A DNA stretch of 64,000 nt from Odobenus rosmarus divergens (taxonomy: Eukaryota > Chordata > Mammalia > Carnivora > Odobenidae), in contig NW_004450323.1 of NCBI RefSeq assembly GCF_000321225.1, positions 4,250,920-4,314,919 on the forward strand, given 5' to 3'. Numbering within the stretch: position 1 is the first letter of the stretch; every line of letters starts with the position of its first letter. Shown here piece after piece: positions 13,219-26,000 of this stretch. The translations under genes and the position numbers were made by a program. Below the pieces are notes generated by a model. It did not search any database. It worked only from the letters and a program-made list of their open reading frames with translations, and had not been told where the DNA came from.

Positions 13219-16200
13219 CATTCTTCTTTTTTTTTAAGTTTTTATTTTAATTCCGGTATAGTTAACATAGATTGTTACATTCATTTCAGGTATACAATAT
13301 AATGATTCAACACCTCTATACATTACTCAGTGCTCATCATAAGTGTATTCTTAACCCCTATCACCTATTTCACCCATCCCCCCACCCACCTCCCCTCTGG
13401 TGACCATCAGTTCTCTATAGTTAACAGTCTGTTTCTTGGTTTGTCTTCCTCTTTTTTTTCTTTGCTCATTTGTTTTGTTTCTCAAATTCCACATGTGAGT
13501 GAAATATGACTCACTTATTTTGCTTAGCATTATACACTCTAGCTCCATCCCTGTTGTTGCAAATGGTAAGATTTCATTCTTTTTTATGGCTGAATAATAT
13601 TCCTTTATATATTATATTATGCCACATCTTCTTTCTCCATTCATCTATCAAAGGACACCTGGACTGCTTCCATAATTTGGCTTTCATAAATAATGTTGTA
13701 ATATACAGAGGGGTACCTGTATCCCTTTGAATTAGCGTTTTTGTATTTTTTGGATAAATACCCAGTGCAATTACTGGATCATAGGGTAGTTCTTTTATTT
13801 TTAACTTTTTGAGGAACCTCCATATTGTTTTCTACAGTGGCTGCACCAGTTTGCATTACCACCAACAGTGCAAGAGGGTTCCTTTTTCTCCACATTGTTG
13901 CCAACACTTGTTATTTCTTGTGTTTTTGATTTTAGCCATTCTGAAACATGTGAGGTAATATCTCATTGTGGTTTTGATTTGCATTTCCCTAATGAGGAGT
14001 GATATTGAGCATTTTTTCATGTGTCTGATGGCCATCTGTATGTCTTCTTTGAAGAAATGTCTGTTCATGTCTTCTGCCCATTTTTTAATTGGATGATTTG
14101 TTTTTTGGGTGTTGTATAAGTTCTCTGTATATTTTGGATACTAACCGTCTGTTAGATATGACATTTGCAAATACCTTCTTCCATTCGGGAGGTTGTCTTT
14201 TAGTTTTGTTGATCATTTCCTTCGCTGTGCAGAAGGTTTTTATTTTGATATAGTACCAATAGTTTATTTTTGCTTTTATTTCCCTCACCTCAGGAGCTAT
14301 ATCTAGAAAAATGTTGCTGTGGCCGATGTCAGAGAAATTACTGCCTGTGCCATCTTCTAGGATTTTTATTGCTTTAGGTCTCACATTTAGGTCTTTGTTT
14401 TGAATTCATTTTTGTGTATGGTGTTAGGAAGTGGTCCAGCTCCCAACACTGTTGAAGAGAGACTCTTTTTTTCCTGTTGTGTATTCTTTCCTTCTTTGTT
14501 GAAGATTAATTGACCATATAATTGTGGGTTTATTTCTGGGTTTTCTGTTCTTTTCTATTGATATGTGTCTGTTTTTGTGCCAGTACCATGCTGTTTTGAT
14601 TACTGCAGCTTTGTAGTATATCTTGAAATCTGTAATTTTGATACCTCCAGTTTTGTCTTTCTTTTTTAAGATTGCTTTGGCTATTTGGGGTCTTTTGTGG
14701 TTCCATACAGATTTTAGGATTGTTCTAGTTCTGTGAAAAATACTGTTGGTATTTTGATAGGGATTACATTAAATTTGTAAATTGCTTTGGGTAGTACAAA
14801 CATTTTAACAATATTTCTTCTTCCAATCCATGAACATGGAATGTCTTTACATTTCTTTGTGTCATCTTCAATTTCTTTCATTAGTGTTTGATAGTTTTCA
14901 GAGTACAGGTTTTTCACCTCTTTGGTTAAGTTTATTTGTAGGTATTTTATTATTTTTGGTGCAGTTGTAAATGGGATTGTTTTCTTAATTTCTCTTTTTT
15001 TTTCTGCTTCATTATTAGTGTACAGAAATAAAACATTTCCATATATTAACTTTATATCCTGAGACTTTAATGAATTTGTTCATCAGTTCTAATAGTTTTT
15101 TGGTGGAGTCTTTAGGGTTTTCTATATATAGTATTATGTCATCTGCAAACAATGAGAGTTTGACTTCTTCTTTGCCAATCTGAATAGCTTTTATTTCTTT
15201 TTGTTGTCTGATTGCTGTGGCTAGGACTTCCAGTCCTATGTTGAATAAAAGTGGTGAGAGTGGACGTCCTTGTCTTGTTCCTGACCTTAGGGGAAAGGCT
15301 CTCATTTGTTTTCCCATTGAATATGTTGTTCACTGTGGGTTTTTACTATATGGCCTTTATTATGTTGAGGTGTGTTCCCTCTCAACCTACTTTGTTGAGT
15401 GTTTTTATCATGAATGGATGTTGTACTTGGTCAAATGCTTTTTCTACATCTGTTGAAATGATCATATGGTATTTATCCTTTTTCTTATTGATGTGATGTA
15501 TCATATTAATTGATTTGTGAATATTGAACCACCCTTGCATCCCAAGAATAAATCCCACTTGATTGTGATGAATGATTTTTTTAATGTATTGTTGGATTTG
15601 GTTTCACTAGTATTTTGTTGAGGATTGTTGCGTCTATATTCATCAAAGATATTGGCCTGTAGTTCTCTTTTTTGTGTGTCTTTATCTGGTTTTGGTAACA
15701 GGAATGAATAGAATGAATGAATTTGGAGGTTTCAAATAGAACAAATTTGGGAAGTTTTCCTTGGAATAGTTTGAGAAGAATAGGTATTAACTCTTCAGAT
15801 GTTTGGTAGAATTTCCCTGTGAAGCTGCTGTCTGGTCCTGGACTTTTGTTTCTTGGGAGTTTTTTTTTATTATTGATTCAGTTTCTTTGCTAGTAATCTT
15901 GGTCTGTTCAAATTTTCTATTTCTTCCTGCTTCAGTTTTGGTAGGTGATATGTTTCCAGGAATTTAACCATTACTTCTAGGTTGTCCAATTTATTGGCAT
16001 ACAATTTTTCATAATATCTTACAATTGTATTTCTGTGGTGTTATTTCTCTCCTTTCATTAGTGATTTTGTTTATATGAGCCCTCTCTCTCTCTCCTTTTT
16101 TGATGAGTCTAGCTAGAGGTTTATCAATTTTGTTGATCTTTTCACAGAACCAGCTCCTGGTTTTGTTGGTCTGTTCTATTATTTTCTTTTAGTTTCTATA

Positions 16201-17385
16201 TATATTCACTTCTGCTTTAATCTTTATTACTTCCTTCCTTCTGCTGGTTTTGAGTTTTGTTCTTTTTCTAGATCCTGTAAGTGTAAGGTTAGGTTGTTTA
16301 TTTGAGATTTTTCTTGTTCTTGAAGTAGTCCTGTATTACTATAAACTTCCCTCTTAGGACTGCTTTTGCTGTATCCCAAAGATTTTGGACCATTGTATTT
16401 TCATTTTCATTTGTTTCCAGGTAATTTTTTAATTTCTTCTTTGATTTCTTGATTGACCCATTCATTGTTTAGTAGCATGTTATTTAACCTCCATGTATTT
16501 GTGCTCTTCCAGATTTTTTCTTGTGGTTGTTTTCTAGTTTCATAGCGTGGTCAGAAAGATGCATGGTATGACTTCGATCTTTTTGAATTTGTTGAGACTT
16601 GTTTTGTGGCCTAATATGTGATCTGTTTTGGAGCATGTTCCATATGCACTTGAAAAGAATGTGTATTCTGCTGTTTTAGGGTGAAATGTTCTGAATATAT
16701 CTGTTAAATCCATCTGGTCCAGTGGGTCATTCAGAACACTCTTTGTTGATTTTTTGGTTGAACGATTTGTCTATTGATGTAAGTGTATAAGTTCCCTACT
16801 ATTATTGTATTACTATTAATTGCTTTATGTTTGCTATTAACTGTTTTATGTATGGGGGTAATCCCATGTTGGGTGTATAAATAATTACAGTTGTTACATC
16901 TTGTTGGATTTCCCTTTTATTATTATATAGTGTCATTCTCTGTCTCTTGTTATAGTCTTTGTTTTAAAGCCTCTTTTGTCTGATGCAAGTATTGCTACCC
17001 TGGTTTTCTTTGGCATCCATCTGTGTGATAAATGTTTCTCCATCCCTGCACTTCCAATCTGTAGGTGTCTTCAGGTCTGAAATGAGTCTCTCTTATAAGC
17101 AGCAAATAGATGGGTCTTGTTTTTTTATTCACTCTGTTACCCTGTGTCTTTTGTTGGGAATATTTAATTTATTTACATTCAAAGTAGTTACTGATAGATA
17201 TATATTGCCATTTTGTTGCTTATTTTATGGTTGTTTTTGTAGTTTTTCTCTGATCCTTCTCTTGCTGTCTTTCATGGTTTGCTGGCTTTTTTTTAGTGAT
17301 ATACTTGGATTCCTTTCTCTTCTTTGGGTATTACTGGTTTTTGATTGGTGGTTGATATTAGGTTTGTATGTAACATCTTCTGCAG
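13219..17385 (-). mobile_element. L1 retrotransposon, 5'-truncated, 4.17 kb
   Basis: A carnivore L1 in reverse orientation, antisense to SMG7. Its poly(A) shows as a T-run at about 13227-13235. The ORF2 C-terminal region follows at about 13856-14380 ([20 protein letters not shown], then [12 protein letters not shown]). The reverse-transcriptase catalytic FADD motif is at 15138-15149, inside [21 protein letters not shown]2 is broken by several stops and frameshifts, so the element is dead. A 9-base direct repeat, gatatatgg, at 13210-13218 and 17386-17394 fits a TSD and fixes both ends. ORF1 and the 5' UTR are missing. Family is certain; the exact ends are likely. Confidence 0.92.
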
Positions 17386-17661
17386 GATATATGGTACTTT
17401 TTATTAAATTTTACGATCTCAAGAGACATAAGCCAGCAAACTCTGTGAAAGTTGTTTGTTTGTTGGTTTATTTTAATGGCAAAAGTGTAACACCCAAAGC
17501 AAACAGTGAATCTAGGTTATGTTGAATAATGGAATTTGAAGTGATGTTACAGGATAAAGTATAGCTGTTTATTTATATTTTTTATTTATACTGGTAGTTC
17601 TCATAACACCCTATTACGATTCTGTTGTTTGAAAGCTTAATTTAAAAAAATATATTTTTTA

Positions 17662-17858
17662 GGGACGCCTGGGTGGCTCAGTCATTCAGCGTATGCCTTC
17701 AGCTCAGGTCATAATCCCAGGGTCCTGGGATCAAGCCCCACATCGGGCTCCCTTGCTCAGTGGGAACCCTGCTTCTCCCTCTACCACTGCCCTTGCTTGT
17801 GTTCCCTCTCTCACTGTCTCTTTCTCTCTGTCAAATAAATAAAATCTTTAAAAAAAGT
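17662..17858 (+). mobile_element. CAN-SINE with 17-base target duplication
   Basis: Forward copy. The perfect repeat aaaaaatatatttttta lies at 17645-17661 and 17859-17875. Confidence 0.96.
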
Positions 17859-18029
17859 AAAAAATATATTTTTTAAAAGCTAAGAAAATGAAAAGGTTTG
17901 CCTTATGTTTTGATGAAACTAAAATTCACAGCTGATGTTAAGTACATAACATTTATAGTAAAAATTTTAGAATCTCTGAATATTCTCTAGCTTTTATGTC
18001 ATATTTTGTTTTTAGACATGGAAATCTCA

Positions 18030-18207
18030 GGGTGCCTGGTGACTCAGTTAGTTAAGCTTCTGACTTCGGCTCAGATCATGATCCCAGAGTCCTGGGATCG
18101 AGTCCCATGTCCAGCTTCCTGTTCAGCAGGGAGTCTGCTTTTCCTCCGGCCCTCCCCCTGCTTGTGCTCTCTCTCTCTCTCAAATAAATAAAATCTAAAA
18201 AAAAAAA
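18030..18207 (+). mobile_element. CAN-SINE with 16-base target duplication
   Basis: Forward copy. The perfect repeat agacatggaaatctca lies at 18014-18029 and 18208-18223. One G is lost in the box-A region (ctggtgactcag). Confidence 0.96.
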
Positions 18208-18469
18208 AGACATGGAAATCTCATAAGTTTATATACATACCTTTTTAGAGTATATGAACATGATGTATCCTTTTTCCTTTCTTCACTTAAAAGATATTTC
18301 TTGGATGCCTACTGTATGCTAGGTGCATGTGCTAATAGATTGTGATGGTGAGCATTCTTAAAGTCTGTGATATGTACTATGAAGGAAAAAATGAGTGCTT
18401 TGAGAACATAAAATAGGAATATCCTTCATTTGTCAAGTGAGATTTCTTGAGAAAGTAATGTCTCTGACT

Positions 18470-19460
18470 GAGACAAAGGGTGAGTCGTAATTAACCAAAG
18501 GAGGCGGAGGTAGATATTCCTAGGGAAGGGATTCTTCTTTACAAAGGCCTGAGTGTGAAGGGAGCAAAGCACATTGCAGAAACTGGAAGTCCAGTAACTG
18601 GAGCACAGAGATCAAGGAGAGAAGAGAGTAATGGTAGAAGCAGAGTGTAGACTCTTAGTTTTTAGAGTGCAGGGAACCCTGTAGGACACTTTAGTAAAGA
18701 TTATAGTTTTTACCCTAAGAGCAGTGGGAAATCATTAAAGTGTTTTAATGGGCAGTTGGTAAGATCAGATTTGTATTTTTATTTATTTTTTTATTAGAGG
18801 TGGGTGAAGGGCAGAGGGAGAGCAAGAATCTGAAGCAGGGTTCATACCTAGCACAGAGCGCAAGGCGAGGCTTGATCCTATGACCCTCAGATCATGAACA
18901 CTTAACCAACTGAGCCACCCTGGCACCCCTCAGATTTGTATTTTTAAAAGGTCCCTCAGATAGCAGCAGAGAGAACAGTATGAAATAGGGCAGGAGTGAA
19001 ATGGAGAAAACAATTTTGGTGGCTTTGCATTAGTCCAGGGAAGAGATGGTTCAGAACTTGAGTAAGAGGAGCTGAAGAAGAAGTAAAGGTAAATCAACAG
19101 ATTCAAGATATATTTAGTTGGTAGAATTATCTGGAGTTGATAGATTACCAGGGTTTTGGGAGAACGTTGTCATGGGTGACTTCCAGGTATCTGCCTTTCA
19201 CAACTAGAAAGCAGTGATACATTTGGTAAGGTAAAAACACCAGAAAGAGAACCCAGAATGGCAGTGGGTCACGAATTCAGTTTTGGACCTCTTGAATATA
19301 GGCAATTCTTGAAGAATTTGAGAGAGAGAAAAGAAGCAGCAGCGAGAGGAGGATAATCTAGGACAGAAAGGTTTTTAAAAACCTGTGTAAGACTTGGGCA
19401 TGTTTAAGATACTGAAGAAAAGGAAGGATCCACTAGAGAGGGAACTTTTCAAAATTACTG
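18470..19460 (-). mobile_element. Old L2-like LINE remnant, interrupted
   Basis: Purine-rich phrases in reverse L2-type order (gtgggaaatcattaaagtg, attagtccagggaagagatg, ttcagttttggacctcttga) with the SINE at 18782-18929 inserted. Moderate confidence. Confidence 0.4.
18782..18929 (-). mobile_element. CAN-SINE with 17-base target duplication
   Basis: A shortened reverse copy of about 148 bases, missing part of the tRNA-unrelated body. The repeat tcagatttgtattttta at 18765-18781 and 18930-18946 is perfect. Confidence 0.95.
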
Positions 19461-20035
19461 AAAGAGGGAGGGAATAATTAAAGGGGCAGAAGTCCTTAAT
19501 AAAGGAAGTCCAGAAAGAGCCTACCTAAGTGGAATTACTGGTCTTAAATAAGAGATGCAGTGCCTCCAGTGTTGTCACAGGAGAAAGAAAAGGGTTGTGT
19601 GAATGTAGGATTTGGCAGCTGGGCATTGTTTTTGCTGAGATACGGGGCTAGCCTTATGAAGAAGTCAGAAATCAACATCTGAGGAGAGTGGGGGTTTGAG
19701 ATAGTTACAGTGGTTAGTGAATTGAGAAACACAGGATTTCCTGGCTGCATTGAGGGAAAATTTTTTGTTTAATGAATGTCATTTAATGTTATCTTAAATA
19801 TCAGATTTGGAGGAAAACAGGAAGAATGTGAGCTCTGCTCATAGAATTCATGGTGACCCTGTATACTTTTAAGTAATGGCATCAGTTTGCCAAGACCTAG
19901 TGCTACCCTCACATATGAAGGTGCTATATATCTTTATGTAGTATATGATTTCACTTAACTTTTAACTTTCAGTGTTATTTATGTCGAGTAGGCCTAGTTT
20001 GTTTCTAATCGATGTTCTTTTTTCCCTTTTTTTAG

Positions 20036-20067
20036 GCAGGCAGAAGTCCTGAAGGCTGACATGACAG
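20036..20067 (+). CDS. SMG7: SMG7 exon 2 (residues 10-21)
   Basis: A 32-base exon between tttag and gtactg. It finishes a split codon, encodes QAEVLKADMT and leaves one base of the next codon. This is the start of the N-terminal 14-3-3-like domain. It was identified only because the peptide joins in phase to exon 3 and matches known SMG7. Confidence 0.9.
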
Positions 20068-23000
20068 GTACTGGCTGGCTCATTTGTTTTTCACACTTAT
20101 TTTATACCATTAAATTAAGGGAAGGGTCTCATCTTTATTACTTGTTGGACCGTCCTAGTTGCCAAAAGGAATGATAACTTACTATTTGCTTTTAATAATT
20201 ACTGTTTCTGAACTTTGAATTCTTACTTAGATGATCAGGAATTTTATATAGTCTGTGCTACATTGAATTAAATACTACCTAATTTAATGCATATAATCAT
20301 TTAATTGTTATGGACTATTTATCATCAGTTTAAGACATAGAAAAGAGAATTCATATACATATAAACAAAAATACCTTAGTTTTAGGTTCATGTCTTCCTG
20401 TTTATAATTCCCCAAACTTGTGTAGTAAATAGACCTTGAGAAAAAATATTTGTAGGAAAACCCTACTAAAAGTCCTTGAAATTGAGTGAGCTGCCTTGCC
20501 ACCTTTCTTTTCTCCCTTACCTTTTTTGTTTTGAAAACATAACCAAGGTGTTTTTGAAAGAATGACTGGAAGTCACTAGAAGAAGCAGATGATCAGCTTT
20601 TCAAAATTGGGAAATATATGACAATGACTTTGTAGTGATCAGTATGCTCTCTATAGCAGCATATGCTGTCCTAAAATGTAAAAAGAGAAATGGATTTCAT
20701 TCTAATTTTTAAGAACTTTATTTCTGAAGTGAAATCCTTAAAGAAGAGTTAAACTATTACAACCAGTATTCTGGCCAAAATTTATAATCAAGAAGAAATA
20801 GGGTCTTTAGATGTCTTTTTCTCAACATTGCGGTCTAATGTTAATATAAATGTTGATAACTAATGTTTTAAGAATTTATGGGTAGTATCATTATCCTCTC
20901 TTAAAGGAAAAGAAAAAGCTAAAAGCACTTTTTAACAGGTTTACTTAATACCATATTAAGTAATATCAGTACTCCCATTATTAATGTGACTGTTACCATC
21001 TTCCATACTATGGAGATCAGTGTCAGCTCTAAGCTACTGTATTATGCTTTTGTATTGTCCTGTTAGGCATAATATGCATTATGTGACAAAAGTTATATGT
21101 GGAGCAATATTAAGCTAGCTATACCTTTTACTTTTTCTTAAGTATTGAATACCCTCAGTAAGTAGGCTTAGTTTGTCTTTTATAAGGAACATTTGACTGC
21201 CCAAGAACATTAACTAGGATATTAAGTAATTTAAATGATAGTCTGTCTAATAGATCAGAGTTAATGATCCTTTATAGTCCTTTCCCTGCCATCGATGAAT
21301 CAAAACAAGATTGGATAAATCTATAAATCTGTTTATTTAGTCATTAAAAACCTAATAAGGGACGAAGAAGCTGATACTACACCCTGTTTTTTTGTAGCCA
21401 GCAAACTCTTGTGAGGATTAATTCAGATATCCAGGAGATTCTATTTGTAGACTTAAAGAAGAGTAAAAACTATGCCATTGTGCTGCAGCAAAATATTAAA
21501 TGTAACCAGAAGCCTAATTGAAAAGTCTGCTATTCGGTTCTTCTATTGAGGCAGCTCACCATTAATTATTGCACTCATAAACCTAGTAATCGGAGGAGCT
21601 AATGTGTCTTGTAGGACTCTGGCAGACAGTAATACCCAATTGAGTATTACATTTAGTCATAGCCTGACTTCCTTTCATCTTGCACCCAATCTCTTATTTG
21701 GCCTCTTGAGCAGTTTAATCAATGTCTGCTATGAATTGTCATTTACATTAAATGACAAGTGTGGATTGCACACAGAATTTCTTGGCAAGCAATTTACCAA
21801 TCATTAAAATAACCCACACTGTTTTTGGCTTTATTGGGTTGACATAGAGTATGAATAACAGTAGAATGTGCAAACAACTGCAGGATTGTGAGCAGACATG
21901 AAGATTCTGTAAGGACAGTTGTGAGAATGATTCAAAATAAAAAGAAAAAAGCTGCTTCGGACAAAGAGATACAGTTATAAGAGTAAACAGACCATCTTGG
22001 CAGTCTGTCATTTTAAATGGGGTGACTTCTGAGGCGTAGGACTTCCTATGACATGAATACATAGAAGTCCAAACTAAAGCAAAGCGTGCACCATTCATGT
22101 CCTTACATGTCATGGTGTTATTTCAAAGCTAAAAGACAAATGCAGAAACATTTCAAACCAGATTTAGTCATTAGCCAAAAGGTGAAAATCATTTGAAAAT
22201 GTAGTAGTATAAAACTACTGCAGCAATCTATGGTATCTACTTAAAGCAGGTGTTTGCTTTGGGAAATGGACACGGAAGGAGTCATTGGTGTGGTATAATG
22301 ATTTTAACTATCTGTTTTTTCTATCTACCTACTGTTTTGTCTTTGTTTTGTTACTCAGATTCTAAGCTGGGTCCAGCTGAGGTCTGGACATCCAGACAGG
22401 CTCTGCAGGACCTGTACCAGAAAATGCTAGTTACTGATTTGGAATACGCTTTAGACAAGAAAGTAGAACAGGATCTGTAAGTATTATCATTTGGGATGTC
22501 CCTGTAAGATCAAGATATCACCAAGACTTTAGGATAGAAAAGAACAATTTGGTTATTTCTTCTTAACCTATCTCAGAGTAAGCTCTTTCAATGAAAAAAA
22601 AAAAAAAATCCTTACACCTGTGGGTTTTTTGAACAAAACATTTGACCATTGGTATTACTTCAGATAGTCTTGGGTGGCAAGAGGAGAAATGCTTGGAGTT
22701 GAATGTTTTTAAGGTCTCTTTAGGGCATATCATAAAAACAAATCTATATATATTTCAAGTACTAAGAAATGGTGTTTGGATTCTCTGTATGTGTTCAGTC
22801 CTGCATTTAAGCCATGACTAAAAAAAGAAGTTCAATAGTAAGCTTTAGATAAATCTTCTTTGGTAAATGTGATTCTATGAATTTCTCCCAAAGGAAAATA
22901 TGTTTGCATTGTAAGGGAAGTTCTTCCTTTTATAAAATAAGTAGGTATTTCCTTTTTTTTCCCCCCTAATAAGACTAAAGAAAGATTTTGTATATTTAGG

Positions 23001-26000
23001 CTATTCCACTTGTTCTTTCTATGAGAGGTGAAATGACAGATGACCAGATTCCCAAGTGAGTAAATAAATGCCTTTTGTGGAAGGCCTTGCCTTATAAATT
23101 GGAACAGGGATATTAGGCTGATGGAAAATTAAAAATCAGTTAAGAATATTCTATTTAGTAATGGCTATTACCCTAAGTTGTGGTGAAAATTAGTTTTTCC
23201 TGTCTTTTACACCTTTCTTAGATACTTTATATTTTTTAGGAGTTCTAGTAATAAAAGAGCTTAATCACAGCCACTCAAAATCCATTTCCATGATATTAGA
23301 TCACGGATAAAATGTCATCAAAAATGCTGAGGGAGTGATTGTCCTCATATACCATTAAAAACACCCAGTGCTCTTGAGTCTCACAGTTGACATTTATAAA
23401 GAATTAGTACTTTCCAGGTAGGTTGTAGACCTTTTTCTGTGTTTGCTTCCTTTAATCAAGGCAATAATATTCCCCCTCCATCCTAGTTCCATTTTCCCCC
23501 CTGTGGTTTACAAGTTAAGGAATGACCGTATTTCACCATAACTGAATTTAAAATGATTCTCTATACAACTTGATTAATGAAAGACATTTTATAATAGGAT
23601 TTTGGTATGCCATATTTCAGCATTGTATTTTTTCCTATTTTAAATAGCCAGAATTGAAATGTCAAAAAAATGAGCTTATATTTCAAGCTCTCAAGAAAAT
23701 ATTAACCCCAAGAGAAATAAAAGTATTAAATAGAATTAGAACAGAGTACTGTGGGAAATAGAATTTATGGAAATAAGAGATATGGCTTAACATTTTTAAA
23801 AAGAATTTTCAAAAAGAATTATTTCTTCGCATAATACATGGCGGTTCATTAATAGCTTACTTTTACTTTGGTCTTGCCACTGTAGTTCTGTTTTTGTACT
23901 GGGATTCCTAAATAGGCTCTAACTCTAGTAGCTCTAAAAGATTAATAACTGAAGCCACAGTCTGATTATTTGAACATTTGGTAAGTGTTTACTAAGGTCA
24001 GTTGGATTCTACTGCATGTCTAGTCTTGCTCAAAGAGGAGCATAAAGTTATTTAAATAAGTGAATAACTTTAATGCAGGTTTACTGTCTAGTTATAATTA
24101 TAACAAACAGTTCTTTCTTGTTCTCAGGGGGACCAGTGTCTGCCCAGTGAGTCACTGCTATACCAAATAGAATTACATTTTGTTTTCAGCTGGAATCATG
24201 CCTTTAAGAATCAGATCACAACACTACAAGGCCAGGCAAAGAATCGAGCAAACCCGAATCGGAGTGAAGTTCAGGCAAACCTTTCTCTGTTCCTAGAGGC
24301 AGCTAGTGGCTTCTATACTCAGGTGAGTTCTGCATTGTATACCAATTCTTCTAGAAATAGTTGTGAATGTTCTTTGTACATGTCTTGTTGTTCATATAAA
24401 CGCTTTTTGTTACCACTATGTGCGCCATCCAGGAGTTGATCACCTATAATCTCACATGAATCCCAAATTGTTTACCATAAGACCTTTCAAACAATAAAGA
24501 TTCAACTGAAAAAGGTTGATGTTTTGGCTTAAAGGTTGGAGGTATAATTGTGTGAGTAGAAAAAAGGTAATGAGTAGAAACACCATGTCTTAGTGAAACA
24601 GCAGAAGTAGTCAGTTATAAATGGTATTAGAACAAATGTGAATTTATGCATATGCGTATAATCATTATGAAAGTAACAGCTGTGTTGTACTGGGCAAGAA
24701 ATCGTCAAAATTTGTGATAGTCAAGTGAGTTTTCATTTCAGTAGAATTTATCTGGGGCTTTAAATGCTATTAAGCTACTTAAGAAATGGAGTAGATTTTT
24801 CTCCATTTTAATAATAAGCCATTATTTATCATCCTCAGAGACTTATCTTGTCCTTGGTTACATCCTGCTATAGCTTCTAAGTCAGGCAAGGTAAAAGAAT
24901 AAATGAATCTTCAGGGCGCCTAGGTGGCTCAGTCAGTTAAGTGTCTGCCTTTGGCTCAGGTCATGATCTCGGGGTCCTGGGATTGAGCCCCACATAGCTC
25001 TTCCTGCTCGGTGGGAAGTCTGCTTCTCACTGTCTCTCCCCTTCCCTATCACTCATTCTCTCACTCAAATAAATAAATCTTTTTTTAAAAAAAGCAAAAC
25101 AATAAATCTTTTGAACAGTGAATTTTCTTTAAGCAGAATCTTTTAGAAAATTTCATCTTATCCATTTGTAGTAGCATTCATAATTTAATTAACAAAATGT
25201 GTATAATTTATGAGATGAGGTTTTGAAGATCTTGGATTAATGTTTGGCCATTCTCTCTGTGTTGCTTCTTGATCATTGCTACCTGTATTTTGGCTCCATT
25301 TTGGTTATATCATTTCTTTGAACAAAGGAAAAGAAAAGACTTTGTGTTGGAAGTTGTCCCATAGCCAGCCAACATCATATAGAGATTATTTGTTTTACTT
25401 AAACTAAAACATTCTTCACAGTTCATTATTGAAAGAACTCAAGTATGATTCTTATTCTCAAAATTCATTTTCAAACGGATGCCAACTTCTAACAGTAGCA
25501 GTCGATACTTCTGGAGAGAGGGATTGTGGTATGCCACTAAATAGTCCTTAAAACAGATGTTAGAGATTAATTAATTCCACAAGTGGCTTTTAAAAGCCTA
25601 CTATTTTGGGGCGCCTGGGTGGCTTAGATGGTTAAGCATCTGCCTTCAGCTCAGGTCACGATCTCCAGGTCCTGGGATTGAGCCCCATGTCCGGCTCCCA
25701 GCTCAGCAGGGAGTGTGCTTCTCCTTCTTCCTCTGCCTCTCCCCTTGCTTGTACTCCTTCTGTCTCTTTCTTTCTCAAATGAATAAATAAAAATCTAAAA
25801 AAAAAAATTAAAAAAAGAAAGCCTACTATTTGTAAGGTACAATACAGATACTGAGGATATGGAGGGAAAAGAGTCTTTTTCCTTTAAGGGAACATCCAGT
25901 CTAAATGAAGAGATGGCTACATTAATAGATACTCTTTTTGCTTTCTGATTATAAAAATAATGCATACTAGTTTCAAGAAACTTGGAAATTACACAAAAAT

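Larger units (their letters stand above)
1..20035 (+). other. Non-coding stretch upstream of SMG7 exon 2 (probable intron 1)
   Basis: No coding exon of any gene was recognised here. The first SMG7 exon in the window starts at 20036 and needs a spliced exon upstream, so this stretch is most simply intron 1, ending in the pyrimidine-rich acceptor tttcccttttttttag-like tract at about 20020-20035. It is AT-rich and filled with SINEs, MIRs, old LINE pieces and a 4.2-kb L1, listed separately. The CpG-rich first exon and promoter of SMG7 are not in the window. Confidence 0.75.

Noticed and set aside
15138..15333. Open frames with a reverse-transcriptase motif on the - strand
   Set aside because: They are pieces of a broken L1 ORF2, part of the 4.17-kb L1, not a separate gene.
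16983..17525. A 180-codon open frame on the + strand rich in F, L and C
   Set aside because: It is antisense to L1 ORF2 and partly runs past the L1 end. The composition only mimics a membrane protein.
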